The notes under the pieces: model-generated | Told to the model about the DNA's origin: nothing | What the model saw: only the letters and a program-made list of their open reading frames with translations | The model's database searches: none | Source: Paraburkholderia caffeinitolerans | GTDB taxonomy: Bacteria; Pseudomonadota; Gammaproteobacteria; Burkholderiales; Burkholderiaceae | DNA: 64,000 bases | Assembly: GCF_902859945.1 (NCBI RefSeq) | Contig: NZ_CADIKL010000022.1 | Location: forward strand, 54,500 to 118,499 | Direction of reading: 5' to 3' | Made by a program: the position numbers and the translations under genes | In this document: piece after piece, positions 39,002-48,337 of the stretch | Layout: each line of letters begins with the position of its first letter | How positions within the stretch are numbered: the stretch's first letter is position 1

Positions 39002-39334
39002 CTATTGCGGCGTGGGTCTCGGCATCGGCCGAGGCGGCCGTCCACCGCCACCCGGCACCTCGACATAGGGCGAGACAATGATCGGCACCTGCGAGTTGTC
39101 CGCGCCCGTCCCGTTCAGCGTGGGCAACGACTGGGTCTGCACCATCGGTTGAGACGAAAGCGGTGCGTTCTGCAGCACCGTGCCCGATTGGCCGTCGCTA
39201 ATGCCGTGCTGCGTATCCAGAATCAATGGTTTGCCGCCTGCATACGCTCCTGCGCTCGCCAGCGTTGTCGCCAGAACGGCGCTCGCCATGAGCGCGTGGC
39301 TCGTCCACCTGCGACGAGAACGATTTGACTTCAT
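39002..39334 (-). CDS. Small exported hypothetical protein
   Basis: A 110-residue protein with a basic start (MKSNRSRRRW), a hydrophobic stretch and a probable cleavage after AYA. The mature part is Pro/Gly/Ser rich and ends in a Pro-Arg run (GGGGRPPRPMPRPTPQ). It converges on rlmJ. No family is recognised; probably periplasmic or outer-membrane associated. Confidence 0.6.
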   Translation of the reverse strand: MKSNRSRRRWTSHALMASAVLATTLASAGAYAGGKPLILDTQHGISDGQSGTVLQNAPLSSQPMVQTQSLPTLNGTGADNSQVPIIVSPYVEVPGGGGRPPRPMPRPTPQ

Positions 39335-39476
39335 GAGCACCCCCGATCAATGCGTCTCTGGTTCTATACAAGACGCTATATCGGCATGTCGCAAAAAGAC
39401 TTTACCTTGCCACCGTGGCAGGGTTCAGACTGCCTCGCGTGAGCACCGGGGGATGCCGAAACCGGCCCAGAAATGA

Positions 39477-39503
39477 CAAAGCCCCGCCAGATGCGGGGCT
39501 TGT
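39477..39503 (-). terminator. Terminator after the DUF3563 gene
   Basis: AAGCCCCGC-CAGAT-GCGGGGCTT directly downstream of the DUF3563 stop; the U tract is weak. Confidence 0.6.
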
Positions 39504-39528
39504 GACAGTGCGGAATTCTGCTGACTGC

Positions 39529-39675
39529 TTAGCGCGTGTAGCCGTGCATTTCGATCAAACGGATGCGTTGCTCGAGTTGCACGAGGTCTGCGGACGTCGA
39601 GAGATACGCTTCACGGCGACGACGCTCTGCAGTTTCAAACCAGTTGCTCAGCTTTTCAAGAAGGTATGCAAACAT
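39529..39675 (-). CDS. DUF3563 small protein
   Basis: A 48-residue protein beginning MFAYLLEKLSNWFETAERRR and containing SADLVQLEQRIRLIE. This is the DUF3563 family, common as a stand-alone short gene in Burkholderiaceae. It is amphipathic, with a basic patch, and is probably membrane-peripheral. TTGGAGA lies upstream of the ATG. Function is unknown. Confidence 0.85.
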   Translation of the reverse strand: MFAYLLEKLSNWFETAERRRREAYLSTSADLVQLEQRIRLIEMHGYTR

Positions 39676-40003
39676 GATGTGTTCTCCAAGGATTGGTGTA
39701 TCCCCGGTGGATTTGCATCAGGGATTACCCTCGTAAGGGATAACCCGCATTATAACGATTACAATCGGCTTGGCTAGTGAATTGATCGAATGCGGTGCAT
39801 TCCATTCTGGAATGGCGCATCAGAGTGTTTTGTACAACATCATGATTTATCGGCAAATTTCCCTGCAACTCCGGCAAACTCACGCGCATCTTGCACTGAA
39901 ACGCACCAGAATTGTGCAGCGCATCGCGAAAGTTGCGACAATTTGCCAGCATGGGTTGCACCTCCGGGCTTCGCTCCGCATCCAATCCGGCTCGCTGGCC
40001 GGC
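39676..40003. other. Intergenic region with the DUF3563 promoter
   Basis: A TATAAT hexamer on the minus strand (39749-39754) lies about 75 bases upstream of the DUF3563 ATG and is a plausible -10 box; no convincing -35 is seen. The inverted ATTACCCTCGTAAGGGATAA (39724-39743) lies between them. No gene is supported; an open frame across this region on the plus strand is antisense to cueR. Confidence 0.45.
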
Positions 40004-40420
40004 TCAGGCTGTGGCGTCGTGCCCCACCGGTTCCGGGTCGGCAAGCCGTTCGATGATCGGGCAGTCCGGCCGCTCGTCGCCGTGGCAGTGGGCCGCCAGA
40101 TGCTTGAGCGTGTCACGCATCTGCGTGAGTTCGGCAATGCGCTGGTCGAGTTCGGACACGTGTTCGAGCGCGATCGCCTTGACCTCGGCGCTCGCGCGCG
40201 AGCGGTCATGCCAGAGCGCGAGCAGGCGCCGGATATCTTCGACAAGAAAACCCAGGCGCCGCGCCTGGCGGATGAAGCGCAGCGCGTGCACCTCTTCCAT
40301 GCCGTAGACGCGGTAGCCGGACTCCGTGCGCCCCTTCGGCGCGAGCAGGCCGACGCTCTCGTAATAACGGATCATTTTTGCGGTGACGCCCGATTCGCGC
40401 GCCGCTTCGCCGATATTCAT
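40004..40420 (-). CDS. cueR: CueR-like Cu(I)-responsive MerR-family activator
   Basis: A 138-residue MerR-family regulator. The N-terminal helix-turn-helix is MNIGEAARESGVTAKMIRYYESVGLL, followed by the dimerisation helix (about 78-110). The metal loop has C112 and C120, exactly the CueR spacing for Cu(I). The terminal HDATA tail is short. It is divergent from copZ, across a 37-base palindrome that is the expected operator. Confidence 0.92.
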   Translation of the reverse strand: MNIGEAARESGVTAKMIRYYESVGLLAPKGRTESGYRVYGMEEVHALRFIRQARRLGFLVEDIRRLLALWHDRSRASAEVKAIALEHVSELDQRIAELTQMRDTLKHLAAHCHGDERPDCPIIERLADPEPVGHDATA

Positions 40421-40452
40421 GCTGTGCCCCTGAATTACTTTCAATGATTCGA

Positions 40453-40489
40453 TGCTATACCTTCCCACGATGGGAAGGTATAGCATCCT
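40453..40489. promoter_or_regulatory. 37-base perfect palindrome: CueR operator
   Basis: Two 17-base arms (GATGCTATACCTTCCCA and its exact complement) around CGA. ACCTTCCC...GGGAAGGT is the core typical of MerR-family copper operators lying in an over-long promoter spacer. It sits between cueR and copZ. The perfect arms extend well beyond the usual dyad. Confidence 0.85.
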
Positions 40490-40581
40490 CTCAGCCTGGT
40501 CACCAGCAAGGTCAGTCACTGGCAAAATCCGGCCACGGCCCCATTTGCCACTTATCCGCTCTCTTCCAGAAGGAAAACACC

Positions 40582-40788
40582 ATGATCCAGTTCAACGTCG
40601 AAGGCATGAGCTGCCAACACTGCGTCGGCGCCGTCACGCGCGCGATCCACGAACACGATGCCGCCGCGAAGGTCGAAATCGATCTGGCCTCGGGCCGCGT
40701 GAGCGTCGAATCGAAGCAAAGCGCCGAGGTGCTCAAGGCCGCCATCGACGAGGCAGGCTACACCGTCACCGGCACGGCCGGCGCCTGA
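40582..40788 (+). CDS. copZ: CopZ-like copper chaperone
   Basis: A 68-residue heavy-metal-associated domain with the metal-binding pair C11 and C14 (GMSCQHCVGAV). Ferredoxin-like fold, full family length. It carries Cu(I) to a partner P-type ATPase, which is not in this window. AGGAAAA precedes the ATG. Its expression is expected to be driven by CueR from the palindrome upstream. Confidence 0.92.
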   Translation: MIQFNVEGMSCQHCVGAVTRAIHEHDAAAKVEIDLASGRVSVESKQSAEVLKAAIDEAGYTVTGTAGA

Positions 40789-40801
40789 CGCGAGGCGCGC
40801 C

Positions 40802-41719
40802 ATGTTCAAGGTTGCCGTAGCAGGCGCTTCCGGGCTGCTCGGGCGCGCGCTCGTGCGTGAGCTTGCGGCCGGAACGGACTGGCAGGTCGTGTCCACCGCG
40901 TTCAGCCGCGTAGGTGCGGGGCAAGTACCGCTCGACGTGCGCGACGCCCGCGCGGTCGACGCATTCGTCGCCGGCGAGGCGCCCGACGCCATCGTGATTG
41001 CCGCTGCCGAGCGCCGCCCCGACGTGTGCGAGCACGACCCGGCGGCGGCGCGCGCACTCAATGTCGACGCCGTGCGCAGCATTGCCGCCGCAGCCAGGCG
41101 GCGCGGCGCGTGGGTGCTGTCGATCTCCACCGACTACGTGTTCGACGGGGCGCACCCGCCCTATCGACCCGACGCCGCGCCGAACCCGCTCAACGCCTAC
41201 GGCCGCAGCAAGCTCGAAGGCGAGCGCGCGCTGCTCGACGCCACCGACAACGCACTGGTGCTGCGCCTGCCGCTGCTGTACGGTCCGATCGTCGACTGGC
41301 AGGAATCGGCGGTTACGAGCCTCGTGCCGGCGATCCGCGCGTCGGCGCGGGCTGACGCCGCGCCCGCGGTGATGGACGCCTGGGCCACGCGCTACCCGAC
41401 CTTCACGCCCGACGTCGCGTTCGTGATTCGCGAGTTGCTGACGCGCTGGGCAGACGGCAACGCGGTGTGCGGCATCGCGCAATGGTCCGGCGACGAGCCG
41501 ATGACCAAATACGACATCGCGCAACGCATTGCGCGAGCGCTCGGCATCGAGGCGCAACTCGTCGCGCAGACGGCGCCCACGGACGCGACGCCGCGTCCGC
41601 GCGATTGCCACCTCGACTCGGGGCGGCTCGAAGCGCTGGGGATTGGGCGGCGCACGCCCTTCGACGCAGGCATTCGCGCGGTGCTCGATGCGTTCATGCG
41701 CGACGGCGCGACACCATAG
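40802..41719 (+). CDS. RmlD-like SDR family oxidoreductase
   Basis: A 305-residue extended short-chain dehydrogenase. The glycine motif is VAGASGLLGRALV; ISTDYVFDGAHPPYR and the catalytic Tyr-x-x-x-Lys in NAYGRSKLEGE are the dTDP-4-dehydrorhamnose reductase signature. No rhamnose genes are adjacent, so it may be a MAT2B-like relative of other specificity. It starts 13 bases after copZ and may share its transcript. Confidence 0.83.
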   Translation: MFKVAVAGASGLLGRALVRELAAGTDWQVVSTAFSRVGAGQVPLDVRDARAVDAFVAGEAPDAIVIAAAERRPDVCEHDPAAARALNVDAVRSIAAAARRRGAWVLSISTDYVFDGAHPPYRPDAAPNPLNAYGRSKLEGERALLDATDNALVLRLPLLYGPIVDWQESAVTSLVPAIRASARADAAPAVMDAWATRYPTFTPDVAFVIRELLTRWADGNAVCGIAQWSGDEPMTKYDIAQRIARALGIEAQLVAQTAPTDATPRPRDCHLDSGRLEALGIGRRTPFDAGIRAVLDAFMRDGATP

Positions 41720-41740
41720 CCGACACAGTACGCGCTGCAA

Positions 41741-41770
41741 GCGCCCGGCAAACCGCAAACCGCCGGGCGC
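41741..41770. terminator. Hairpin between converging genes
   Basis: GCGCCCGGC and GCCGGGCGC around a 12-base loop, between the 3' ends of the SDR gene and dnaE2. There is no U tract, so it is only a possible terminator. Confidence 0.45.
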
Positions 41771-41844
41771 GCGCAACCCGGCTCCATTGCATGCTGTGCA
41801 TGCATGGCGTCGCTGCCCGGCGCCCCTCCCTGGCCAATGCCCGC

Positions 41845-44800
41845 TCAGTGAAAATCGCGGCTCTGGGTCGCAAGCCGTCCGAGCAGCCGGCTGTGATCCT
41901 CCAGCCGATGCGCGACCAGATGCACGACCTCGCCCTCGCGCTGCACGACACCCGCCACCGCCAGCAGCGACGCCCCGAGCAGTTCCCTGCGTTGCGACTC
42001 CACGAGCGCCGCGTGCACGATCACGTTGACCGAGCCGGTTTCGTCCTCGAGCGAGACGAAGATGGTGCCGTTCGCCGTGCCGGGCCGCTGCCGCACCGTA
42101 ACGATGCCGCACACGCGCGCAAGCATGCCGTGGCGGCACTGCGCCAGTTGCGCCGCGCTGCGAAAGCGCTGCTTCGCCAGCCCCGGCCTCAGCAGTTCGA
42201 GCGGATGGCGGTTGAGCGTGAGCCGCAGGCTCGCGTAGTCGGCGACGATCTCGGCCCCCTCCGAGGCGCGCGGCAATGCGAGCCGCGCCTCGGCCACGGG
42301 CGCATCGCGCAATAGCGCGGGCACCGCATGCTGCGCGGTCACAGCCCACCACGCCTCGCGCCGATGCCCCGCGATGCTCGCGAGCACATTGGCCGCCGCG
42401 AGCGCCTCGAGTTCCCGGCGCGTGAGCGCGGCACGGCGCGCGAGATCGTCGACGTCGACGAACGGCGCACGCGCACGCGCGGCCATCACGCGCTGCGCGG
42501 CATCCTCCGAAAAACCCTTGATGAGACTGAAGCCCAGGCGCACCGCCGGACCTCTGCGCCCGTAATGCCGGGACGGCAGCGCGACGCGCGCATGCACGAT
42601 GCGCTTGAGACCGTGCATGAACGGACGGCGCTGCTTGCGCCCGTCATCGCAGTCGCGCAAACCGTCGCGCTCCCAGCCACGCCCGCCGCCATTGCCGGCG
42701 TCTGCGCCCATCGCGCCGTTGTGCATGCGCGCGAACACGGCGGCACTCAACAGCGCGCGATAATGCCCCACCTCGGCGCAACGCGCTTGCACGCCATCGG
42801 CATCGAGCCGCACGCCTGGCTGGCCGCGCACCTCCAGCACCGACGCCCAGTCGCTCAGCGCGATATCGGGCGCGCGCACCAGCACGCCATGCCGCTTTGC
42901 ATCCTGCACGAGCTGCGACGGCGAATAGAACCCGAGCGGCTGACTGTTCAGCAGTCCGACAAGAAACGCAGCGGGTTCGTAGCGCTTGAGCCATGAGCTC
43001 GTGTAGACGAGCAGCGCAAAGCTCGCCGCGTGGCTCTCCGGAAAGCCGTAGTCGCCGAAGCCCTCGATCTGCTTGCAGATGCGGTTCGCAAAACCCTCCG
43101 AGTAGCCCTTCCTCAACATCCGCTGCTTGAGGTCGTCCTGATAAGGCCGCAGATCGCCATCGCGCCGCCACGCGGCCATCGCGCGGCGCAGCTTGTCGGC
43201 TTCCTCGCCGGTGTAGTCGGCGGCGACCATCGCGAGATGCATCACCTGTTCCTGAAAAATCGGCACGCCCAGCGTGCGCTCGAGCACCGGGCGCAAGTCC
43301 TCTTTCGCGTACTCGACCTTTTCGTCGCCATGTCTGCGCTTCAGATACGGATGCACCATGTCGCCCTGAATCGGCCCGGGCCGCACGATCGCCACCTGGA
43401 TCACGAGGTCGTAGTACTCGCGCGGACGCAAACGCGGCAGCATGCTCTGCTGCGCGCGCGACTCGATCTGAAACACGCCCACGGTGTCCGCGTGGCAGCA
43501 CATCTCGTAGACCGCCCGATCCTCGCGCGGAATGTCCTGCACGCGATATTCCGGCAACCCGAGCCGAAGCGCAACGCATTCGAGCGAGCGCCGGATCGCC
43601 GAAAGCATGCCGAGCGCGAGCACGTCCACCTTCAACAGACGCAGCGCATCGATATCGTCTTTGTCCCATTCGATCACGTAGCGGTCCTTCATCGCCGCGT
43701 TCTCGATCGGCACGAGGCGCGAGAGCTTGTCGCGCGCGATCACGAAGCCGCCCACGTGCTGCGAGAGATGACGCGGGAAGCCGCGCAGTTCGCGTGTGAG
43801 GCGAATCAGTTGCTGCGTGACGTGCGAGTCGGGCGAAAAGCCCGCTTCTTCCAGATGGCTCGCGATCGAATCGGGTCCGTCCCACCATTGATGCGCGCCC
43901 GAGAGTTTCTCGAGAAGCGCGTTGTCGAGACCGAGCGCCCTACCCACGTCGCGCAGCGCGCTGCGCGAACGGTATGTGATGAGCGTTGCGGCCAGCGCAG
44001 CGCGGCGCGTGCCGTACTTGCGATAGATGTACTGAATGACCTCTTCGCGCCGCTGATGCTCGAAGTCGACGTCAATGTCTGGCGGCTCGTTGCGCGCGCG
44101 GGACAGAAAGCGCGCGACGAGCATGTTCATGCGCACCGGGTCGATCTCCGTGATGCCGAGGCAGTAGCAGATCACCGAGTTCGCCGCCGAGCCGCGCCCC
44201 TGGCACAGAATATTCTGCGAGCGCGCAAAGCGAACGATGTCGTGCACCGTGAGAAAGTACTTTTCGTACTTCAGCTCGGCGATCAGTCCCAGTTCTTCTT
44301 CGATCTGCTTGCTGCGCTTCTCGTTCAGGCCGTCAGGCCAACGCTCGGCGACGCCCTTCATCACGAGCGCGCGCAGCCACGAGGCGGGCGTCTCGCCCGC
44401 AGGCACGAGCTCCTCGGGATACTCGTAGGCCAGCTCGCTCAGGCAAAACGTGCAGCGACGCGCGACTTCGAGCGTCGCATCGAGCGCATCGCGCGGATAC
44501 AGCGCGCCGAGCCGCACGCGCGAGCGCAGATGGCGCTCGGCATTCGGTTCCAGCGCGCGGCCGCACGACGCGAGCGGCTTGCCGATACGCACCGCGCTCA
44601 GCGTGTCCTGCAACGGCTTGCGCGAGCGCGCGTGCATCAGCACGCCGCCCGCCGCGACGAGCGGCAGACCGCTTTCCTGCGAGACGTGGCGCAGCACTTC
44701 GATCTGCGTGTCGTCGCCGCCCGTTTGCCAGAGTTCGAGCGCGAGCCATGCGCGCTCGGCCGCGAAACCCGCGAGCCAGTGCGCGGCGCGCAGCGTCTGC

Positions 44801-45372
44801 GCAAGCGTGGCCGCGCGCTGGGGCACGAGCAGCAGCACGCAGTCGCGCAGATGCTTTAGATGCACGAAGTCCGGCTCGGGATCGGTGAAGTCGGACGGAT
44901 GCACGCGGTAGTGGCCTTTGTCCGCGCGCGAGCGCGCGAGCGTGATCAGCTCGCACAGGTTGCCGTAACCCTCGCGATTCATCGCGATTGCAACAAGCGT
45001 GCAGAACGGCGCGCCGCTTTCATCGACGAGATTCAACTCGCTGCCGATCAGCAGATGCAGCGAGGGGACGAACGGGCCGGGCGCCGGCACGGCACCGGCC
45101 GCCGCGGCATGGTCATGCGCCTTTTTGCGCGCTTCGTCGTATTCGTTGAGCGCGCTATACGCGCGCACGATGCCGGCGAACGAGCATTCGTCGGTAATCG
45201 CGAGCGCGCGATAGCCGTGACGGATCGCCTGCTCGACCAGCTCGCCCGGGCACGACGCGCCGCGCAAGAACGAGAAGTTGCTCAGGCAGTGCAGCTCCGC
45301 ATAATCGGGCAGCGCCGATCCCGGCGAATAAAGTTGTGCAGGCAACGATGTGCCAGCCCCACTGTTCGACAT
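41845..45372 (-). CDS. dnaE2: Error-prone DNA polymerase DnaE2
   Basis: A 1175-residue C-family polymerase. The N-terminal PHP domain starts at LHCLSNFSFLRGASCPGEL. The polymerase active-site region includes GRGSAANSVICYCLGIT and DIDVDFEHQRREEV with the catalytic aspartates. A Gly/Asp-rich insertion lies near residue 890, and an OB domain lies at the C-terminus. It is the last gene of the imuA-imuB-dnaE2 SOS mutagenesis operon, 20 bases after imuB, and carries out translesion synthesis. Confidence 0.95.
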   Translation of the reverse strand: MSNSGAGTSLPAQLYSPGSALPDYAELHCLSNFSFLRGASCPGELVEQAIRHGYRALAITDECSFAGIVRAYSALNEYDEARKKAHDHAAAAGAVPAPGPFVPSLHLLIGSELNLVDESGAPFCTLVAIAMNREGYGNLCELITLARSRADKGHYRVHPSDFTDPEPDFVHLKHLRDCVLLLVPQRAATLAQTLRAAHWLAGFAAERAWLALELWQTGGDDTQIEVLRHVSQESGLPLVAAGGVLMHARSRKPLQDTLSAVRIGKPLASCGRALEPNAERHLRSRVRLGALYPRDALDATLEVARRCTFCLSELAYEYPEELVPAGETPASWLRALVMKGVAERWPDGLNEKRSKQIEEELGLIAELKYEKYFLTVHDIVRFARSQNILCQGRGSAANSVICYCLGITEIDPVRMNMLVARFLSRARNEPPDIDVDFEHQRREEVIQYIYRKYGTRRAALAATLITYRSRSALRDVGRALGLDNALLEKLSGAHQWWDGPDSIASHLEEAGFSPDSHVTQQLIRLTRELRGFPRHLSQHVGGFVIARDKLSRLVPIENAAMKDRYVIEWDKDDIDALRLLKVDVLALGMLSAIRRSLECVALRLGLPEYRVQDIPREDRAVYEMCCHADTVGVFQIESRAQQSMLPRLRPREYYDLVIQVAIVRPGPIQGDMVHPYLKRRHGDEKVEYAKEDLRPVLERTLGVPIFQEQVMHLAMVAADYTGEEADKLRRAMAAWRRDGDLRPYQDDLKQRMLRKGYSEGFANRICKQIEGFGDYGFPESHAASFALLVYTSSWLKRYEPAAFLVGLLNSQPLGFYSPSQLVQDAKRHGVLVRAPDIALSDWASVLEVRGQPGVRLDADGVQARCAEVGHYRALLSAAVFARMHNGAMGADAGNGGGRGWERDGLRDCDDGRKQRRPFMHGLKRIVHARVALPSRHYGRRGPAVRLGFSLIKGFSEDAAQRVMAARARAPFVDVDDLARRAALTRRELEALAAANVLASIAGHRREAWWAVTAQHAVPALLRDAPVAEARLALPRASEGAEIVADYASLRLTLNRHPLELLRPGLAKQRFRSAAQLAQCRHGMLARVCGIVTVRQRPGTANGTIFVSLEDETGSVNVIVHAALVESQRRELLGASLLAVAGVVQREGEVVHLVAHRLEDHSRLLGRLATQSRDFH

Positions 45373-45393
45373 GATGCTGAAGATGAAGCGGCG

Positions 45394-47052
45394 TTAGCCA
45401 AAAAGCCCTTGCAGATACCACTGCCCGCCAATGCGCTCGCGGTACAGCCAGAACATGCGCCCCTGGTCGTCGGCGGCGACGTAGTAGTCGCGCCCGACGC
45501 CCTCGCCGTCCCACCAGCCCGCCTCGATGCGCTCGGTGCGCGTGAGCGTCTTGAGCGGCCGCCGATAAACCGGCCGGTCGCCGCGCATCGCGAGCTTGAG
45601 CGGCTTTTCGAGCAGCCATGCCGGGCGGGGCTGCGACGGCAACGGCACCTCGGGCAAATCGAAGGCCGTCTGTACGGGCGCGGCTTCCTGCTGCGCGTCG
45701 GATCGAGCGCCCGCCTTGCGTGAATCGCGCGGCTTGCGCGCAGCCGTCCGGCGCGCGCCCGCGCTGCGGTTCGTACGCCAGGTTCGCGCCGACATCGCCT
45801 GTTCGGGCCGGTGATCGTCCTCGACGAACAACTGCAGCACGTTCTGCTCGCCGATGCGCGCGCCAATGCGCTCGAACAGTTGAGCGAGCGACGCATCCGA
45901 CGCCTCGGGCGAGGGAAACAACGTGTCGGTGGGCGGCGCATACGCGCTCACCTGATCGGCGACAAGCGCAAGGCCGATCACAGGCGCGGACAGCGCGGTC
46001 TGATTGAGCTTCTCGCGCAACAGCCACAGCAGATGCTCGGCATCGCGCGAAGGCGCAGCCCACGATAGTGCGAGGCTCGACGTGCGCGGCGCATGGCGCG
46101 ACGCCAGCTCGTGCTCGAGACGCAGCTCGAAGCCGCTCAGAGCGCCATGCTGGACGGCCAGCCAGCCGGCCAACTGCAGCACGAGACGGCGCGCGGCAAA
46201 CAGCAGCGCCTCGGCGCTCTCCACGCGCGCCTGCAATTCGAGCGAAGCATGAAACGACGGCGGCGCAGCAAACCAGGCGCGCGGATCGGGTGCCTCGCCG
46301 CGCGCCTGCGCGAGCCAGGCGAGCACGCCGTCGCCGAAGCGGCGCACGATGCCGTCGCGCGGCAGCCGCCGCAAATCGCCGAGCGTCGCGCAGCCGATCT
46401 GCGTGAGCGCCTGCTCGTGCTGCGCGGCGAACGGCGCGAGCGCGACCGGCAACGCATCGAGCGCGCGCACGAGCGTAGTGTCCTTGAGCACGCGAAAGCG
46501 CCGCGCCGCGTGCGCTCCGGCGCTCGCGCGCGCCTGCGCTAACGCCCACGCGCCCCAGGCGGTGGGCGCGCAGGCGATGCGCGCGGCGTGGCCGCAACTG
46601 GCCACCGTGGCCGCCACCTTGGCCAGCAACGCGCGCACGCCACCGAAAAGACGCAGCCCGGACCCGACTTCGAGCAAAAGCGTATGCGACTGCGCGAGCG
46701 ACACCTTTGGCGTGTAGACGAGCAGCGCGAGCGCAAGCGCCTCGAACGCGCGCACCTCGCGCGCCGCATCGGGCTCGAGCAACACGAGCCCCGGCGCGAG
46801 CGCAAGCGCATGAGCGCGCGTGCTGCCCGGCTGCACGCCGAGACGAAACGCGTCGAGATCGGCGATCAGAATGCGCGCGTGATCGGCTAGCGCGTAGCAG
46901 CGCGCGCTCAGCGCGTCCTCCCCCGTGGCCTCGTCAGGTCGACTGGCCCGCGGTGACTCCAGTGCTGACGCCAGCGCTGGCGACGTGAGCGGCACGGGCG
47001 GCCTCACGGCCTCCAGCGGCAACAACGGCAAGGTGACGGCGATCCACAACAT
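45394..47052 (-). CDS. imuB: ImuB, Y-family-like translesion synthesis hub protein
   Basis: A 552-residue Y-family polymerase homologue lacking polymerase activity in characterised relatives; it recruits DnaE2 to the sliding clamp. MLWIAVTLPLLPLEAV opens the family, and GCATLGDLRRLPRDGIVRRF is the helix-hairpin-helix. The C-terminal PLKTLTRTERIEAGWWDG followed by RDYYVA is a Pfam-like conserved end. ATG 47052 is chosen; it lies inside imuA, overlapping it by 119 bases. Confidence 0.93.
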   Translation of the reverse strand: MLWIAVTLPLLPLEAVRPPVPLTSPALASALESPRASRPDEATGEDALSARCYALADHARILIADLDAFRLGVQPGSTRAHALALAPGLVLLEPDAAREVRAFEALALALLVYTPKVSLAQSHTLLLEVGSGLRLFGGVRALLAKVAATVASCGHAARIACAPTAWGAWALAQARASAGAHAARRFRVLKDTTLVRALDALPVALAPFAAQHEQALTQIGCATLGDLRRLPRDGIVRRFGDGVLAWLAQARGEAPDPRAWFAAPPSFHASLELQARVESAEALLFAARRLVLQLAGWLAVQHGALSGFELRLEHELASRHAPRTSSLALSWAAPSRDAEHLLWLLREKLNQTALSAPVIGLALVADQVSAYAPPTDTLFPSPEASDASLAQLFERIGARIGEQNVLQLFVEDDHRPEQAMSARTWRTNRSAGARRTAARKPRDSRKAGARSDAQQEAAPVQTAFDLPEVPLPSQPRPAWLLEKPLKLAMRGDRPVYRRPLKTLTRTERIEAGWWDGEGVGRDYYVAADDQGRMFWLYRERIGGQWYLQGLFG

Positions 47053-47791
47053 GATTGATCCCGGGCCACGGCGTGGCCGGCAATGCGCCCGGCTGGGGCA
47101 GCACCGACTCCTGCAGCGGCAAAGTGATGACGAGTGGCTGGGCGGGCGGCGGCCCGCGACGCTTGAAAATATCGACGGACACAGCGGTGAGCTGCATCCA
47201 TTCACGGCGATTCAGACGCGCATCCTCGGGCGGCGGCACCGGCGTACAGACCATGCGCAGCGGCGCCGGCGACGACTGGCTGCGCGCAGCGGGTGGACGC
47301 ATCAGAAACGCCAGCGACTGCGAATCCTGCGCGGCGACCTGCAAACGCCGCAGGGCATCGGCGCGCACCCTCGACTGCCAGAGCAGCACGGCGCCGATGC
47401 CGTCCTGCTTGAGCGCCTGCTCGGCGGCCCACGGCGCCTCGGCCTCGCTCGCGCGCACCCAGATCAGGCGCTCGAGCGCGATTCCCCACGCCTTGAGTGC
47501 GCACGCGTACGGCCGCCACGGCGGCGCGACGAGCAGTACGTGCCGCCCGGCCCGCGCAGTGAGCATGCGCAGCACAGGCGCGACGAGCCGCATCTCGCCG
47601 ATGCCGCCCTGCTCGACGAGCAGCTCGGTCAGGCTGCCCGCAGGCCAGCCCGCGCCAGGCAACTGGGCATCGAGCGCGGCATGGCCGCTCGCCACCGTGC
47701 GCTCGCCCGCGTGCGCGAGCTGATTGCCCTGCCAGACCCGGCTTTGCAGCCGGGGCGGCAGGTGTGCCGCCGCAAACTGGAATGCCGCCAT
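46934..47791 (-). CDS. imuA: ImuA, translesion synthesis accessory protein
   Basis: A 285-residue RecA-like-fold accessory protein of the mutasome. ASGHAALDAQLPGAGWPAGSL followed by TELL is the usual opening of SulA/ImuA-type proteins. It is the first gene after a perfect LexA box, 95 bases upstream. Its last 119 bases are also the first 119 of imuB in another frame. It is needed with ImuB and DnaE2 for damage-induced mutagenesis. Confidence 0.9.
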   Translation of the reverse strand: MAAFQFAAAHLPPRLQSRVWQGNQLAHAGERTVASGHAALDAQLPGAGWPAGSLTELLVEQGGIGEMRLVAPVLRMLTARAGRHVLLVAPPWRPYACALKAWGIALERLIWVRASEAEAPWAAEQALKQDGIGAVLLWQSRVRADALRRLQVAAQDSQSLAFLMRPPAARSQSSPAPLRMVCTPVPPPEDARLNRREWMQLTAVSVDIFKRRGPPPAQPLVITLPLQESVLPQPGALPATPWPGINHVVDRRHLAVVAAGGREAARAAHVASAGVSTGVTAGQST

Positions 47792-47885
47792 GATTGCGCT
47801 CTGGAAAAAGGGAATAGAACGCCCTGCCCAACACGAAACGGGGCATGACAGGATTGTCGACGCGCATGAAAGACCTCGCCGATAC

Positions 47886-47901
47886 CTGTATATTTATACA
47901 G
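47886..47901. promoter_or_regulatory. LexA box upstream of imuA
   Basis: CTGTATATTTATACAG is a perfect CTGT-N8-ACAG palindrome with the TATATTTATA centre of strong LexA sites. It lies 95 bases before the imuA ATG and marks the operon as SOS controlled. Confidence 0.9.
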
Positions 47902-48337
47902 TATTTGACGGGGTTGGGGAAGCGGATGTGTTCATCCCCCCAAACTTCGATCTGTCTTGCAGCAGCGCATGATTGCGCACCGCCAGATGGAGCATCCCTG
48001 CAAGACCCGCATGATTAAATTCCCATCCGTTCGATGCGCGTTTGCATCTCGCCTCGATATCGCCTCATGAAACTGGCGACATTTTCGAAAAATTCCTCTT
48101 CAAGAGTAATTACACAGCTGAAAGCATATTTGCTACGCATAAAAATAAATCCGCGTAGAAATAATCTTATTTATTGACCCCGCGATATTTGACAGAGTGC
48201 TCCACAGCCCCTTATTTAACGAGGAAATTTCGCTCCCGCAGGAAAGCGCCGTGATCGGGAAGAGAAAAGAGATGCAGCGAATCCGCGCAATCAGGTCACG
48301 AATAAATCGAAATACAAATATCACAGGAGTGCTAATC
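47902..48337. other. AT-rich intergenic region
   Basis: About 436 bases between the imuA promoter and the response-regulator gene. The right half (about 48090-48330) is much richer in A and T than the surrounding backbone. An in-frame GTG at 48197 could extend the regulator by 47 residues, but those residues are basic and unlike the receiver fold. No RNA gene is evident. Confidence 0.45.

Noticed and set aside
39770..40447. A 225-codon plus-strand gene between DUF3563 and copZ
   Set aside because: It is antisense to cueR, whose family match is exact including C112 and C120; no ribosome site.
43030..44859. A 609-codon open frame antisense to dnaE2
   Set aside because: A shadow frame over the dnaE2 polymerase domain; Arg/Ala/His-rich and motif-free.
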